A stretch of 15,503 bases of DNA from Acidobacteriota bacterium. GTDB taxonomy: Bacteria; Actinomycetota; Acidimicrobiia; Acidimicrobiales; UBA8190. Where the stretch lies: assembly GCA_028872975.1 (NCBI GenBank), contig JAGWNV010000031.1, positions 1 to 15,503 of the forward strand, in the 5' to 3' direction. Positions 1-7,492 of this stretch are shown in pieces. Positions within the stretch are counted from its first letter, which is position 1; the number at the start of each line of letters is the position of its first letter. The translations under genes and the position numbers were made by a program. Under the pieces are notes generated by a model. It saw only the letters and a program-made list of their open reading frames with translations, searched no databases and was not told where the DNA came from.

Positions 1-896
1 CGCCCCCGGAAGTCCCGCAACGCCCGGGCGCACCCCTCGAGGTGCGCCCCCGCCGACACGGCCGTCGCCGCCGCGCAAAGGGCGTCGACGAGCTCATGGG
101 GGACCGGCCGCGTCAGCTCGTCCACGGCGCAGATGACCCCGCCGGGCGACACGAGGGCCCGGCGGTGGACCCGGTAGTCGCCGGCGTCGAGACCGAAACC
201 CACGACGGTGGCGCCGCGCCCGCCGGCGGCAGCGGCCTCCTCGGCGACGACGGCGTCCTCGACGTTGGCCACGGCGACGTCGCCCGGCCCGGCGTTGGCC
301 CACAGCCGCGCCTTGGCGGCCCGGTAGTGGTCGAGCGAGGGGTGCCAGTCGAGGTGGTCGGGGGCGAAGTTGAGCCACGCCCCCACCGCCGGCCGGAAGG
401 TCTCGGTGAGGGCGAGCTGGAACGACGACACCTCGGCCACCACGACCTCGGCCTCGCCGGCCACGGCGTCGAGGAGCGGCACGCCGATGTTCCCCGCCGC
501 CACCGCCGAGATCCCCGAGGCCTCGAGCATGGCCGTGACCAAGGTGACGACCGTGGTCTTGCCGTTGGTGCCGGTGACGGCCACCACCGGCACCCGGGCC
601 CGGCGCCAGGCCAGCTCCACCTCGCTCACCACCGGCAGCCGCCCCGAGAGCGACAGCACCGGATGGGCGGCGGGCACGCCGGGGCTCACCACGACCTCCT
701 CGAGCGCCGGGACGAGCGCCTCGAGCTCGGCGGCGCTCGGACGGACGAGCAGCTCGACCCCGAGGGCGGCGGCCGCCTCGGCGGGCCGGTCGCCGGCGGC
801 GTCGTCGGCGGCGAGGACGTCGGTGCCCTCGGCGGTGAGCCGGCGGACCACGGCCTGGCCGCTCAGCCCGAGGCCGTAGACGAGCACCGTGCCCAC
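1..896 (-). CDS. murD: UDP-N-acetylmuramoylalanine--D-glutamate ligase MurD (C-terminus cut by window edge)
   Basis: MurD is the cytoplasmic ATP-dependent ligase that adds D-glutamate to UDP-MurNAc-L-alanine. About 298 N-terminal residues are visible of a family length near 450. Reading the minus strand from GTG at 896 gives an N-terminal nucleotide-binding fold (VYGLGLSG, residues 7-14), the VSPGVP motif (70-75), the ATP P-loop TGTNGKTT (108-115), GNIGV (135-139) and EVSSFQL (155-161), followed by a NFAPDHLDWH segment. These are MurD motifs rather than MurC or MurF motifs. The GTG start lies 10 bases after the mraY stop. No clear Shine-Dalgarno sequence is seen, so translation may be coupled to mraY. 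A GTG three codons further in is an alternative start. It is the last visible gene of the dcw cluster, and the rest lies outside the window. Confidence 0.95.
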   Translation of the reverse strand, partial: MGTVLVYGLGLSGQAVVRRLTAEGTDVLAADDAAGDRPAEAAAALGVELLVRPSAAELEALVPALEEVVVSPGVPAAHPVLSLSGRLPVVSEVELAWRRARVPVVAVTGTNGKTTVVTLVTAMLEASGISAVAAGNIGVPLLDAVAGEAEVVVAEVSSFQLALTETFRPAVGAWLNFAPDHLDWHPSLDHYRAAKARLWANAGPGDVAVANVEDAVVAEEAAAAGGRGATVVGFGLDAGDYRVHRRALVSPGGVICAVDELTRPVPHELVDALCAAATAVSAGAHLEGCARALRDFRG

Positions 897-906
897 GGGC
901 GGCTCG

Positions 907-1941
907 TCAGTGCCCGGCCGTGGCCGAGAGGAAGTTGGCGTAGAAGATCCCGAGCCCGAGCGAGGCGAAGACGCCGCCCAGGATCCAGAACCGGACGATC
1001 ACCGTCGTCTCGGGCCACCCCATCAGCTCGAAGTGGTGGTGCAGCGGGGCCATGAGGAACACCCGGCGGTGGAAGACCCAGTAGGCGATCACCTGGACGA
1101 CCACCGACAGGGTGACGATGACGAAGAGCCCGCCGAGGACCGGCAGGAGCAGCTGGAGGTTCATCTGCAGGCACAGGGCGGCGAGCCCGGTGCCGATGGC
1201 GAGCGATCCCGTGTCGCCCATGAAGATCCTCGCCGGCGCCGCGTTCCACCACAGGAACCCGAGGCAGGCGCCCGCCAGCGCCACCGCCACCAGCGCCAGG
1301 TCGAGGGCGTCGGAGACCTTGTAGATGGAGAAGTGGCGGAACTGCCAGTAGCCGATGATGGCGAGGATGGCGTAGCAGAAGGTGGCCGAGCCGGCCGCCA
1401 GGCCGTCGAGCCCGTCGGTGAGGTTCACGGCGTTGGCCGTCCCCACCACGACGATCGTGGCCCAGATCACCCACCAGGCCGCCCCGAGGTCGATGCCGAG
1501 GGAGTTCCACTGGGTGAACGAGAGATGGGTGTCCACCCCCGACCAGTGCACCGAGGCCAAGGCGTAGCCCACGGCCACGAGCACGAGGGCGCCGAACTTG
1601 CCCCGCTTGTTGAGCCCGAGGCTGCGCCGGTGATGAACCTTGATCCAGTCGTCGACGGCGCCGATGACGCCGGCGGCCAGGGTGACGACGATGACGAGGA
1701 TCCCGGCGCGGGTGAACGCCACACGGGCGGCGACGTGGCCGAGGAGGTACCCGATCACCGCGGACGCCACGATGGCGACCCCGCCCATGGTGGGGGTGCC
1801 CGCCTTGGCCTGGTGCATGTGGGGGCCGTCGGCCCGGATCTGCTGGCCCACGCGCTTGCGCCGCAGCCAGCTGATGAGCAGGGGCGTCCCGAGGGCGGCG
1901 ACCCACAGGGCCACGCCGCCCGCCGACATGAGCGAGATCAC
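907..1941 (-). CDS. mraY: Phospho-N-acetylmuramoyl-pentapeptide-transferase MraY
   Basis: MraY is the polytopic inner-membrane enzyme that transfers phospho-MurNAc-pentapeptide to undecaprenyl phosphate, giving lipid I. The 344-residue product is of normal family length and is hydrophobic throughout, with about ten membrane segments. Diagnostic motifs are GTPTMGG (48-54), DDWIKV (97-102), the active-site stretch NAVNLTDGLDGLA (170-182), FMGDTGSLA (240-248) and the histidine-rich cytoplasmic loop APLHHHFELMGW (298-309). The GTG start overlaps the murE stop as GTGA and is preceded by GAGGGG. An ATG four codons later has no ribosome binding site, so the GTG is preferred. The gene is fused tightly to murE, with no murF between them. 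Confidence 0.97.
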   Translation of the reverse strand: MISLMSAGGVALWVAALGTPLLISWLRRKRVGQQIRADGPHMHQAKAGTPTMGGVAIVASAVIGYLLGHVAARVAFTRAGILVIVVTLAAGVIGAVDDWIKVHHRRSLGLNKRGKFGALVLVAVGYALASVHWSGVDTHLSFTQWNSLGIDLGAAWWVIWATIVVVGTANAVNLTDGLDGLAAGSATFCYAILAIIGYWQFRHFSIYKVSDALDLALVAVALAGACLGFLWWNAAPARIFMGDTGSLAIGTGLAALCLQMNLQLLLPVLGGLFVIVTLSVVVQVIAYWVFHRRVFLMAPLHHHFELMGWPETTVIVRFWILGGVFASLGLGIFYANFLSATAGH

Positions 1942-3368
1942 CGGCGCGCCCCCTCGCCGCCCGCCGTCTGGCCCCAGGCCCGGGCCAGCTCGGTCCGGTC
2001 CTCGAAGGGGACCCGCCTGCCGCCGATGTCGATCCACTGCTCGTGGCCCTTGCCGGCGACGAGGACCACGTCCCCGGGCCGCGCCCTGGCCACGGCCAGG
2101 GCGATGGCGAGACGGCGGTCGGGCTCGACGGTCACCGCTGCGCCCGTGGCCACCCCCGACCGCACCTGCTCGATGATGGCGAGGGGGTCCTCCGAGCGGG
2201 GGTTGTCCGAAGTGAGGACGACCTCGTCGGCGCCGGCCGCGGCGACGGCGCCCATGGTCGGACGCTTGCCGGTGTCGCGCTCGCCACCGGCGCCGAAGAC
2301 CACGAGGACCCGCCCCCCGGACCGACCGGCCAGGGTCCGGGCGCTGGCCAGGGCCGCGCGCAGCCCGTCGGGGGTGTGGGCGTAGTCGACCCCGGCCGTG
2401 AAGGGCGCCCCCAGGGCCACCACCTCGAACCGGCCCGGTACCACGGTGACGCCCTCGAGGCCGGCGGCGATGTCCCCGTCGGGCACGCCGAGCACCGCCG
2501 CGGTGGTGGCGGCGGCCAGGGCGTTGAGGACGTGGTAGCGGCCGGGAAGCGCCACCCGCACCCGGCGGCCCCGCCATGTGAACGTCGTCCCCCCGGCGTC
2601 CCCGGCCACGTCGGTAGCGTCGGCGGCCCCGAAGGGGACCATCGGGATCGGGGCGCGCTCGAGCAGCCGGGCCCCGTACGGGTCGTCGGCGTCCACCACG
2701 CCCACGGCGGCCCGGTCGGGGGAGAACAGCGACGCCTTGGCCTCGAAGTAGGCGTCCATGGTGCCGTGATAGTCGAGATGGTCCTGGGTCAGGTTCGTGA
2801 AGACGGCGGCGGCGAACCAGGTGCCCTCCACCCGCTCCTCGCGCAGCGCGTGGGACGAGACCTCCATGGCCACCGCCCGCTTGCCGCCGTCGCGGGCGGC
2901 GGCGAGGAGCCGCTGGAGCTCGGGCGCCTCCGGGGTGGTGCGGGGGCCGCCCAGCGTGCCGATGACGGCGCAGGGCCAGCCGTGGGCCTCGAGGACGGCG
3001 GCCAGCAGGTGGGTGACCGTCGTCTTCCCGTTGGTGCCGGTCACGCCGACGGTGGGAACGGCCCGGGACGGGTCGCCCTCGACCCGGCAGGCGAGGCGGG
3101 CCGTGGCCCGGCGCACGGTCCCGGGTGCCGCCACGCCCTGGGGGACGTCCACGGGAAGCGGATGCTCGACGAGCAGGCCCACCGCCCCGGCCTCGACCGC
3201 CGAAGCGGCGAAGTCGTGGCCGTCCACATGCCTGCCGGGCACACAACAGAACAGCGCCCCGGGCCGCACCGAGCGGCTGTCGATCTCCACCGAGGTCACC
3301 TCGGCCCGGGACGGATCCCCCCGGGTGTCGGCGAGTTCGACGGCTTCGAGCAACCGGTCCATGCGCAC
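1938..3368 (-). CDS. murE: UDP-N-acetylmuramoyl-L-alanyl-D-glutamate--2,6-diaminopimelate ligase MurE
   Basis: MurE is the cytoplasmic ATP-dependent ligase that adds the third stem-peptide residue. The 476-residue protein carries the P-loop TGTNGKTT (110-117), the carbamylated-lysine motif KASLF (K211), TNLTQDHLDYHG (191-202) and the terminal GKGHE (439-443). The substrate loop reads TSDNPRSEDP, with DNPR at 388-391. DNPR is the known signature for meso-diaminopimelate, as opposed to lysine. The outermost start is GTG at 3368, and an ATG two codons later at 3362 is equally possible. Neither has a strong ribosome binding site. The gene follows ftsI by 22 bases and overlaps mraY by four bases. 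The choice of diaminopimelate agrees with the DapE-like gene at the other end of the window. Confidence 0.97.
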   Translation of the reverse strand: MRMDRLLEAVELADTRGDPSRAEVTSVEIDSRSVRPGALFCCVPGRHVDGHDFAASAVEAGAVGLLVEHPLPVDVPQGVAAPGTVRRATARLACRVEGDPSRAVPTVGVTGTNGKTTVTHLLAAVLEAHGWPCAVIGTLGGPRTTPEAPELQRLLAAARDGGKRAVAMEVSSHALREERVEGTWFAAAVFTNLTQDHLDYHGTMDAYFEAKASLFSPDRAAVGVVDADDPYGARLLERAPIPMVPFGAADATDVAGDAGGTTFTWRGRRVRVALPGRYHVLNALAAATTAAVLGVPDGDIAAGLEGVTVVPGRFEVVALGAPFTAGVDYAHTPDGLRAALASARTLAGRSGGRVLVVFGAGGERDTGKRPTMGAVAAAGADEVVLTSDNPRSEDPLAIIEQVRSGVATGAAVTVEPDRRLAIALAVARARPGDVVLVAGKGHEQWIDIGGRRVPFEDRTELARAWGQTAGGEGARR

Positions 3369-3390
3369 AGTCGGAGGTCCGACGGCACGG

Positions 3391-5268
3391 TCACGGTCGT
3401 CCCGTGCTGGAGCCGGCGGTGGGAGCGATCGTAGCGGTGCCGCCCTGGGCCACCGGCGAACCGGACAGCGGTGCCGGTGCCGTGCCTGAGCCGCCCGGGC
3501 CGCCCTGGTCGGGGGCCACGCCGTAGCGGTGCAGGGCGTATCCCATCACCTGGGCGAAGACCGGCGCCGCCACCGTCCCACCGAAGATGGGCGTGGGCTG
3601 CTCGAGGACCACGACGGCCGAGAGGACGGGGTCCTGGGCGGGGGCGAAGCCGGCGAAGGTGGCCATGTAGGCACCCGGGACGTAGCCCCCGTGCTTGTTG
3701 TCGGGGACCTGGGCCGTGCCGGTCTTGCCCGCCACCGTGTAGCCCGGGATGGCAGCGGCCACGGCCGTGCCGTCCTGGACGACCTGCTCCATCATCGTGG
3801 TGAGGGTCGTGGCCACGGCGCCGGAGAACACGCGGCGCGTGGACGGCGGCGCGGCGGCGCCGAGCGTCCCGTCGGGGCGCACCACGGCGCGCACCAGGCT
3901 GGGCGGGACGAACACGCCGCCGGTGGCCACGGCGTTCACCATGTCGAGGACCTGCTGGGGGGTGACCGAGTCGTCCTGGCCGATCGGCGTGGCGCCCATG
4001 GCCGATCCCGACCAGGTGGCGGCGTCGCCGTTCACGAGGCCGGCCGACTCGCCGGGGAATCGCAGACCGCTGGGGCGCCCGAACCCGAGGCTGGCGATCT
4101 GCTGGGCGAGGCGGGTCCGGCCGAGGAGGTTGGCGATCTCGATGGTCCCGATGTTGGAGGACTGGGCGAGGATCTGCGTGGCGGTGAGCTGTTCGGTGGG
4201 GTGGTTCTCGGCGTCGTGGAAGGTCCACCCGTCGATGGACATCGTGTTGGGCACCGAGAAGGGCTCCTGGGGGGTGATGAGCCCGGCCGTGAGGGCGGCC
4301 GAGAAAGTGACGAGCTTGAAGACCGACCCCGGCTCGTAGACCATGGCCACGGCGTTGTTGAGCGGTGCCTCGGCGACCGAGTTCCTGGCCGGGTCGGCGA
4401 CGAGGTCGGCCATGGCGAGGACCTGGCCGGTGTGGCTGTCCATCACGATGGCGGTGCCGCTCTTGGCGTGGGAGGCGACCACCTCGGCGCCGAGCGCCTG
4501 CTCGGTGACGTACTGCAGCTGCTCGTCGATGGTGAGCTCGAGGCCCGAGCCGGCCACGGCGCCCGAGCCACCCGAGCCGCCGGGCAGGGGCACGGCGTCG
4601 GGGGTCTGGTGGAGCACGGCCTTCCCGGCGTGGCCGGCCAGCATCTTGTCGTACTCGTACTCGATGCCCGAGGCCCCCGCCCCCGAGCCGTTCACGGCCC
4701 CGATGACCGGCGCCGCCAGCGTGCCGACCGGGTCGACCCGCTGCGTGGCGGGCAGCAGGTTGATGCCGGGCAGGTGGAGGCCGTCGATCTTCTTGGCCGT
4801 GGTCTCGGCCACCCGCGTCGCCAGCACGACGTACCCGGTGCGCCTGGAGAGCTCGGTCACGAGGCTCGACTCGGCCACCCCGAGGTGACCGGCCAGGGCG
4901 GCGGCCTCGCCGACCGGGTGGGAGACGAGGTAGGGGTCGGCCACCACCGTCGATCGGGGCTCGGAGACGGCGAGCACGGCCCCGTTGCGGTCGTAGATCC
5001 CGCCTCGCTCGGCGGGGACGGACACGGTGGTGGTGACCTCGGAGGTGCCGATGGCGGCGTAGTGCCCGCCGGAGAGCCCCTGGACCATGACGAGACGAAC
5101 GGCGAGGGCCAGGAAGGAGAGGAGCACCACGACCCGCATGACGCCGATCCGGCGCCGCGGCGCTGCGCCGGTGGCCGCGGGCGTGGCCGGTGGGCGGCGA
5201 GCCGGGGGCCGGTGGCGCTCGAATCCGCGGGGCCGTCCCCGCGCCCGGGTGACGCTCCCGGTGGTCAC
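3391..5268 (-). CDS. ftsI: Peptidoglycan D,D-transpeptidase FtsI / penicillin-binding protein 3
   Basis: This class B penicillin-binding protein cross-links septal peptidoglycan. The 625-residue protein has a basic, proline-rich cytoplasmic N-terminus (1-43), one membrane anchor (about 44-63), a dimerisation domain starting near VPAERGGIYDRNG (84-96), and a transpeptidase domain with active-site SVFK (S315, K318), SSN (370-372) and KTGTA (515-519). A glycine/serine-rich insert (about 229-242) sits just before the transpeptidase domain. The C-terminal tail after about 584 is a low-complexity Gly/Pro/Ser/Thr extension without recognised function. There is no PASTA domain. The GTG start overlaps the stop of the FtsL-like gene as GTGA. 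FtsI would act with that protein at the division site. Confidence 0.96.
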   Translation of the reverse strand: MTTGSVTRARGRPRGFERHRPPARRPPATPAATGAAPRRRIGVMRVVVLLSFLALAVRLVMVQGLSGGHYAAIGTSEVTTTVSVPAERGGIYDRNGAVLAVSEPRSTVVADPYLVSHPVGEAAALAGHLGVAESSLVTELSRRTGYVVLATRVAETTAKKIDGLHLPGINLLPATQRVDPVGTLAAPVIGAVNGSGAGASGIEYEYDKMLAGHAGKAVLHQTPDAVPLPGGSGGSGAVAGSGLELTIDEQLQYVTEQALGAEVVASHAKSGTAIVMDSHTGQVLAMADLVADPARNSVAEAPLNNAVAMVYEPGSVFKLVTFSAALTAGLITPQEPFSVPNTMSIDGWTFHDAENHPTEQLTATQILAQSSNIGTIEIANLLGRTRLAQQIASLGFGRPSGLRFPGESAGLVNGDAATWSGSAMGATPIGQDDSVTPQQVLDMVNAVATGGVFVPPSLVRAVVRPDGTLGAAAPPSTRRVFSGAVATTLTTMMEQVVQDGTAVAAAIPGYTVAGKTGTAQVPDNKHGGYVPGAYMATFAGFAPAQDPVLSAVVVLEQPTPIFGGTVAAPVFAQVMGYALHRYGVAPDQGGPGGSGTAPAPLSGSPVAQGGTATIAPTAGSSTGRP

Positions 5269-5720
5269 CGCCCGGTGCCGGCGGCGCCGTGCCCGGTGGT
5301 GCCCGAGCCGGCACGGCCGCCGGAGGTGGGGACCGTCGAGCTCGGGGTGACGAGGGGCAGGTCGGTGACCTGCTGGGGCACGCTCAGGCCCTGCTGCTGG
5401 GCCTGGCCGACCACGGCGGCGGGGTCCTCGAGCCGGGCCACCTGCGCCTCGAGATCGCGCTGGCGCCCCTGGGCGCTCCCCAGCTGCTGCTGGAGGTGGG
5501 CGAGACGGACCTGCCCCTGTACGAGGAAGGCCTGGGCGCCGGCCACGGCGAGGAGTGCCACCAGCACCACGGCGAGGGCCAGCCCGACCCCCGACCGCCG
5601 GGCGGGGCGGGGGGGCCGGCGCTGGGGGGCGACGACTCGGAGGGGGGGCCGGCGCGCCGCCGGGGCGCGCAGCGGTGCCTGGTCGCGCCGGAGCCGGGCC
5701 GGGCCGGTGACGACGGCCAT
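5265..5720 (-). CDS. ftsL: FtsL-like division protein (single-pass, coiled coil)
   Basis: The 151-residue product is recognised by architecture and position rather than by sequence motifs. It has a basic, proline-rich cytoplasmic N-terminus (1-42), one membrane helix (about 45-65), then a periplasmic heptad-rich segment (about 68-98, rich in Q, L and E) and a disordered Ser/Thr/Gly tail. This matches FtsL, which bridges FtsB/FtsQ and FtsI in the divisome and diverges rapidly in sequence. It sits between rsmH and ftsI, as FtsL does in most dcw clusters. The start ATG at 5720 shares a base with the rsmH stop (TGATG) and the stop overlaps ftsI (GTGA), so the three genes look translationally coupled. 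A longer reading frame upstream of 5720 only retraces rsmH and is rejected. Confidence 0.8.
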   Translation of the reverse strand: MAVVTGPARLRRDQAPLRAPAARRPPLRVVAPQRRPPRPARRSGVGLALAVVLVALLAVAGAQAFLVQGQVRLAHLQQQLGSAQGRQRDLEAQVARLEDPAAVVGQAQQQGLSVPQQVTDLPLVTPSSTVPTSGGRAGSGTTGHGAAGTGR

Positions 5721-6673
5721 CAGGCCGGGTCCGCCGCTGGGGCCAGCCGCTCGTAGGCGCGCAGGCGAGCGCTCTCGGCCCGGCGGTTGCGGGCGACTTC
5801 CGCCGGTGCGGGCCGGCGGGCGCCGCGGAAGACGAGCCGGCCCTCCGGCACCGCCCCGCAGGCGCACGGCAGTCCCGGCGGGCACGTGCAGCCGCCGGAG
5901 ACGGCCCGGGCGAAGGCGGCCTTCACGAGCCGGTCCTCGCCCGAGTGGTAGCTGATGGCGACGCACCGGCCGCCGGGGCCGAGCAGGCCGAGCGCCTGGG
6001 GCAGGGCCCGCTCGAGGACGCCGAGCTCGTCGTTCACGGCCACCCGCAGGGCCTGGAAGGCCCGCCGGGCCGGATGGCCGCCGGTGCGCCGGGCGGCGGC
6101 GGGGATCGCCCCCCGCACGACCTCGGCCAGCTGGCCCGTCGTCCGCACCGGGCGGGCGGCGAGGAGGGCCCGGGCGATGCGACGGGCGAAGCGATTCTCG
6201 CCGTGGGCAGCGAGGAGCCCGGCGAGCTCTCCTTCGGTCATGGTGTCGAGCAGCTCGGCCGCGCTCGGACCGCTCGAGGGGTCCATCCGCATGTCGAGGG
6301 GGGCGTCGAGCCGGTACGAGAACCCCCGGCCCGGCTCGTCGAACTGCGGCGAGCTCACCCCCAGGTCGAACAGGACGCCGCTCACCGGCCCGTCGAGGCC
6401 GCTCGAGACGAGGGCCTCGGCCAGGGCGTCGAAGCGGGCGTGGACGACGACGGCCCGGTCGCCGAATCGGGCGAGGCGGTCCCGGGACGCCTCCACGGCC
6501 GCCGGGTCCCGGTCGACGCCGAGGAGCCGCAGGTGCGGCTGCGAGGAGAGGAGCGCGGCGGCGTGGCCGGCGCCCCCGGCGGTGGCGTCGACGACGACAC
6601 CGGGCGGGACGGGGTGGAGGAGGGCCACCACCTCCTCCACCATGACGGGTTCGTGGGCGAAGGCCGGGCTCAT
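5720..6673 (-). CDS. rsmH: 16S rRNA (cytosine(1402)-N(4))-methyltransferase RsmH
   Basis: RsmH (MraW) methylates N4 of C1402 in the ribosomal P site using S-adenosylmethionine. The 317-residue protein is of normal length. It shows the opening FAHEPVMVEEV (5-15), the SAM-binding loop DATAGGAGHA (29-38), GVDRD (52-56), the hallmark DLGVSSPQFD (103-112) continuing to GFSYRLDAPLDMRMD (117-131), and a late AISYHSGEDR motif. The ATG at 6673 is chosen because GAGGGG (6680-6685) lies six bases upstream. The open frame continues upstream with no stop, but its codons there (ACT, GGT, GAA, CTA, TAT) are unlike the gene, so it is treated as leader. That leader can form a helix covering the ribosome binding site and start codon. 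Confidence 0.96.
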   Translation of the reverse strand: MSPAFAHEPVMVEEVVALLHPVPPGVVVDATAGGAGHAAALLSSQPHLRLLGVDRDPAAVEASRDRLARFGDRAVVVHARFDALAEALVSSGLDGPVSGVLFDLGVSSPQFDEPGRGFSYRLDAPLDMRMDPSSGPSAAELLDTMTEGELAGLLAAHGENRFARRIARALLAARPVRTTGQLAEVVRGAIPAAARRTGGHPARRAFQALRVAVNDELGVLERALPQALGLLGPGGRCVAISYHSGEDRLVKAAFARAVSGGCTCPPGLPCACGAVPEGRLVFRGARRPAPAEVARNRRAESARLRAYERLAPAADPA

Positions 6674-6782
6674 CCGCAGCCCCTCGACTGGCACATAGCC
6701 GTTGGGAGGGGTGCTCCAGCGACTCGGTAGGAAGTGGGCGGAGGAGGATTCTTCCACCGAACCAGTCGAGGGGCTGCGCATG
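6671..6782 (-). repeat. Inverted repeat spanning the rsmH leader; candidate RNA structure burying the rsmH ribosome binding site
   Basis: Arms at 6675-6691 and 6762-6778 are perfect 17-bp reverse complements. Allowing one mismatch the pairing extends to 6671-6691 and 6762-6782 (20 of 21), taking in the rsmH ATG. The promoter-proximal arm (6762-6782) would therefore pair with the GAGGGG ribosome binding site and start codon. Directly inside, 6751-6761 pairs with 6723-6734 (11 bp with one bulged U, 16-base loop). That loop contains CCTCCTCC, which resembles the anti-Shine-Dalgarno end of 16S rRNA. The repeat and pairings are read directly from the sequence. A role in controlling rsmH and downstream dcw translation is inference. 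Confidence 0.75.
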
Positions 6783-6818
6783 GGCCGTGGTGACCCGTGT
6801 CCGTCGGGTGCTGCTGTG

Positions 6819-6865
6819 GGTGTGGATGCTTCCGTGCTGCCCGGGGCCGCCGGAGGTGTGGATGC
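6819..6865 (-). repeat. Direct repeat GCATCCACACC, two copies in the mraZ-rsmH spacer
   Basis: On the minus strand the 11-mer GCATCCACACC occurs at 6855-6865 and again at 6819-6829, 36 bp apart. Both lie in the 215-bp non-coding spacer between the mraZ stop and rsmH start, upstream of the inverted repeat. No function is known to me. It could be a protein-binding pair or a relic of duplication. Confidence 0.6.
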
Positions 6866-6888
6866 AACCCGGTGGCGTCCGTCGTCGG

Positions 6889-7329
6889 TCAGTCCTCGAG
6901 GCCCTCGGCCAGGCGCTGCTCCTCGGGCCCCACGCGCTCCTGGTACCGGCCCGGGTCCCAGAATTCCACGCGGTTGATCACGCCGATCACGAGCACGTTC
7001 TCCTCGAGCCCGGCGTAGTCCCGCAGCCGCGCCGGGATGGCCATGCGGCCTTGGCGGTCGAGCTCGACCTCGTGGGAGTTCGACGCCCAGACCCGGGCCT
7101 GGTTGCGCTCGGCCCGGCCCGTGGCCTCGCGCTCCTCCATCTCCTGCATCTGGCGCTCGAACTGGTCCGGTGTCCAAAGCGCCAGGCAGCCGTCGAGGTT
7201 CTGGCTGAGGTACCCGCCCCGGTCGAAGGGGCCCCGGAAGCGCGACGGCAGGATCAGCCTGCCCTTGGCGTCGACGGTGTGCTCGTACGTCCCGAAGAAC
7301 CGTGCCACTCCGATGCCCCGCTCCCCCAC
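6889..7329 (-). CDS. mraZ: Transcriptional regulator MraZ
   Basis: MraZ is a ring-forming DNA-binding protein of the SpoVT/AbrB-like fold that controls the dcw operon from its own promoter. The product (146 residues from the outer start) contains the two tandem family half-domains. Each is marked by the conserved DXXXR: D20-A-K-G-R24 followed by LILPSRFR, and D91-R-Q-G-R95 followed by MAIPARLRDYAGL. The outermost start is GTG at 7329. A second GTG at 7308 would give MARFFGTYEH, which lines up better with family N-termini. Neither has a clean Shine-Dalgarno sequence, so the start is unresolved. It is the first gene of the cluster, downstream of a promoter overlapped by MraZ-type repeats. Confidence 0.94.
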   Translation of the reverse strand: MGERGIGVARFFGTYEHTVDAKGRLILPSRFRGPFDRGGYLSQNLDGCLALWTPDQFERQMQEMEEREATGRAERNQARVWASNSHEVELDRQGRMAIPARLRDYAGLEENVLVIGVINRVEFWDPGRYQERVGPEEQRLAEGLED

Positions 7330-7350
7330 AGATCCCCGTCATCCGGCGGG

Positions 7351-7390
7351 TCCCTCCCCTTCGCCCCACTTCGCGCCACTTTACGCCCCC
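7351..7390 (-). promoter_or_regulatory. MraZ box array (about four 10-bp direct repeats)
   Basis: Reading the minus strand from 7390, four consecutive decamers can be aligned: GGGGGCGTAA, AGTGGCGCGA, AGTGGGGCGA and AGGGGAGGGA. The middle two differ at one position and the outer two are degenerate. Known MraZ operators are short G-rich repeats (TGGG in E. coli, AAAGTGG in Mollicutes) at 10-bp periodicity upstream of mraZ. The spacing, sequence and position fit, so autoregulation of the dcw operon by MraZ is a well-founded inference. Confidence 0.75.
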
Positions 7391-7407
7391 AGATGGGAAA
7401 TGGTCAA
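7378..7407 (-). promoter_or_regulatory. Probable mraZ / dcw promoter
   Basis: On the minus strand TTGACC (7402-7407) is followed after 18 bases by TAAAGT (7378-7383), matching the -35 and -10 hexamers in 5 and 4 of 6 positions. Transcription would start near 7370, leaving a leader of about 40-60 bases before mraZ. The MraZ boxes overlap the -10 element and the start region, as expected for repression. Confidence 0.6.
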
Positions 7408-7492
7408 CCTCTGGCGCCTCATGGGCCCCACCGCACCCACCAGTCACCCGGGGGCGGCCCCGAGAGGGCGGCGGGTCGGGTGGTGGGAAGGG

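Noticed and set aside
889..2385. Long plus-strand open frame opposite mraY and murE
   Set aside because: It mirrors two clearly recognised minus-strand enzymes and has a His/Asp/Glu/Gly-rich composition typical of antisense frames in GC-rich DNA. No motif is seen.
3529..5955. Very long (808-codon) plus-strand open frame
   Set aside because: It is antisense to ftsI, the ftsL-like gene and part of rsmH. The length is explained by the rarity of stop codons at high GC.
6674..6888. N-terminal extension of RsmH through the upstream spacer, for example from the ATG at 6779-6781
   Set aside because: The family N-terminus matches the start at 6673, which has a good ribosome binding site. Codons upstream are AT-rich at third positions, unlike the gene.
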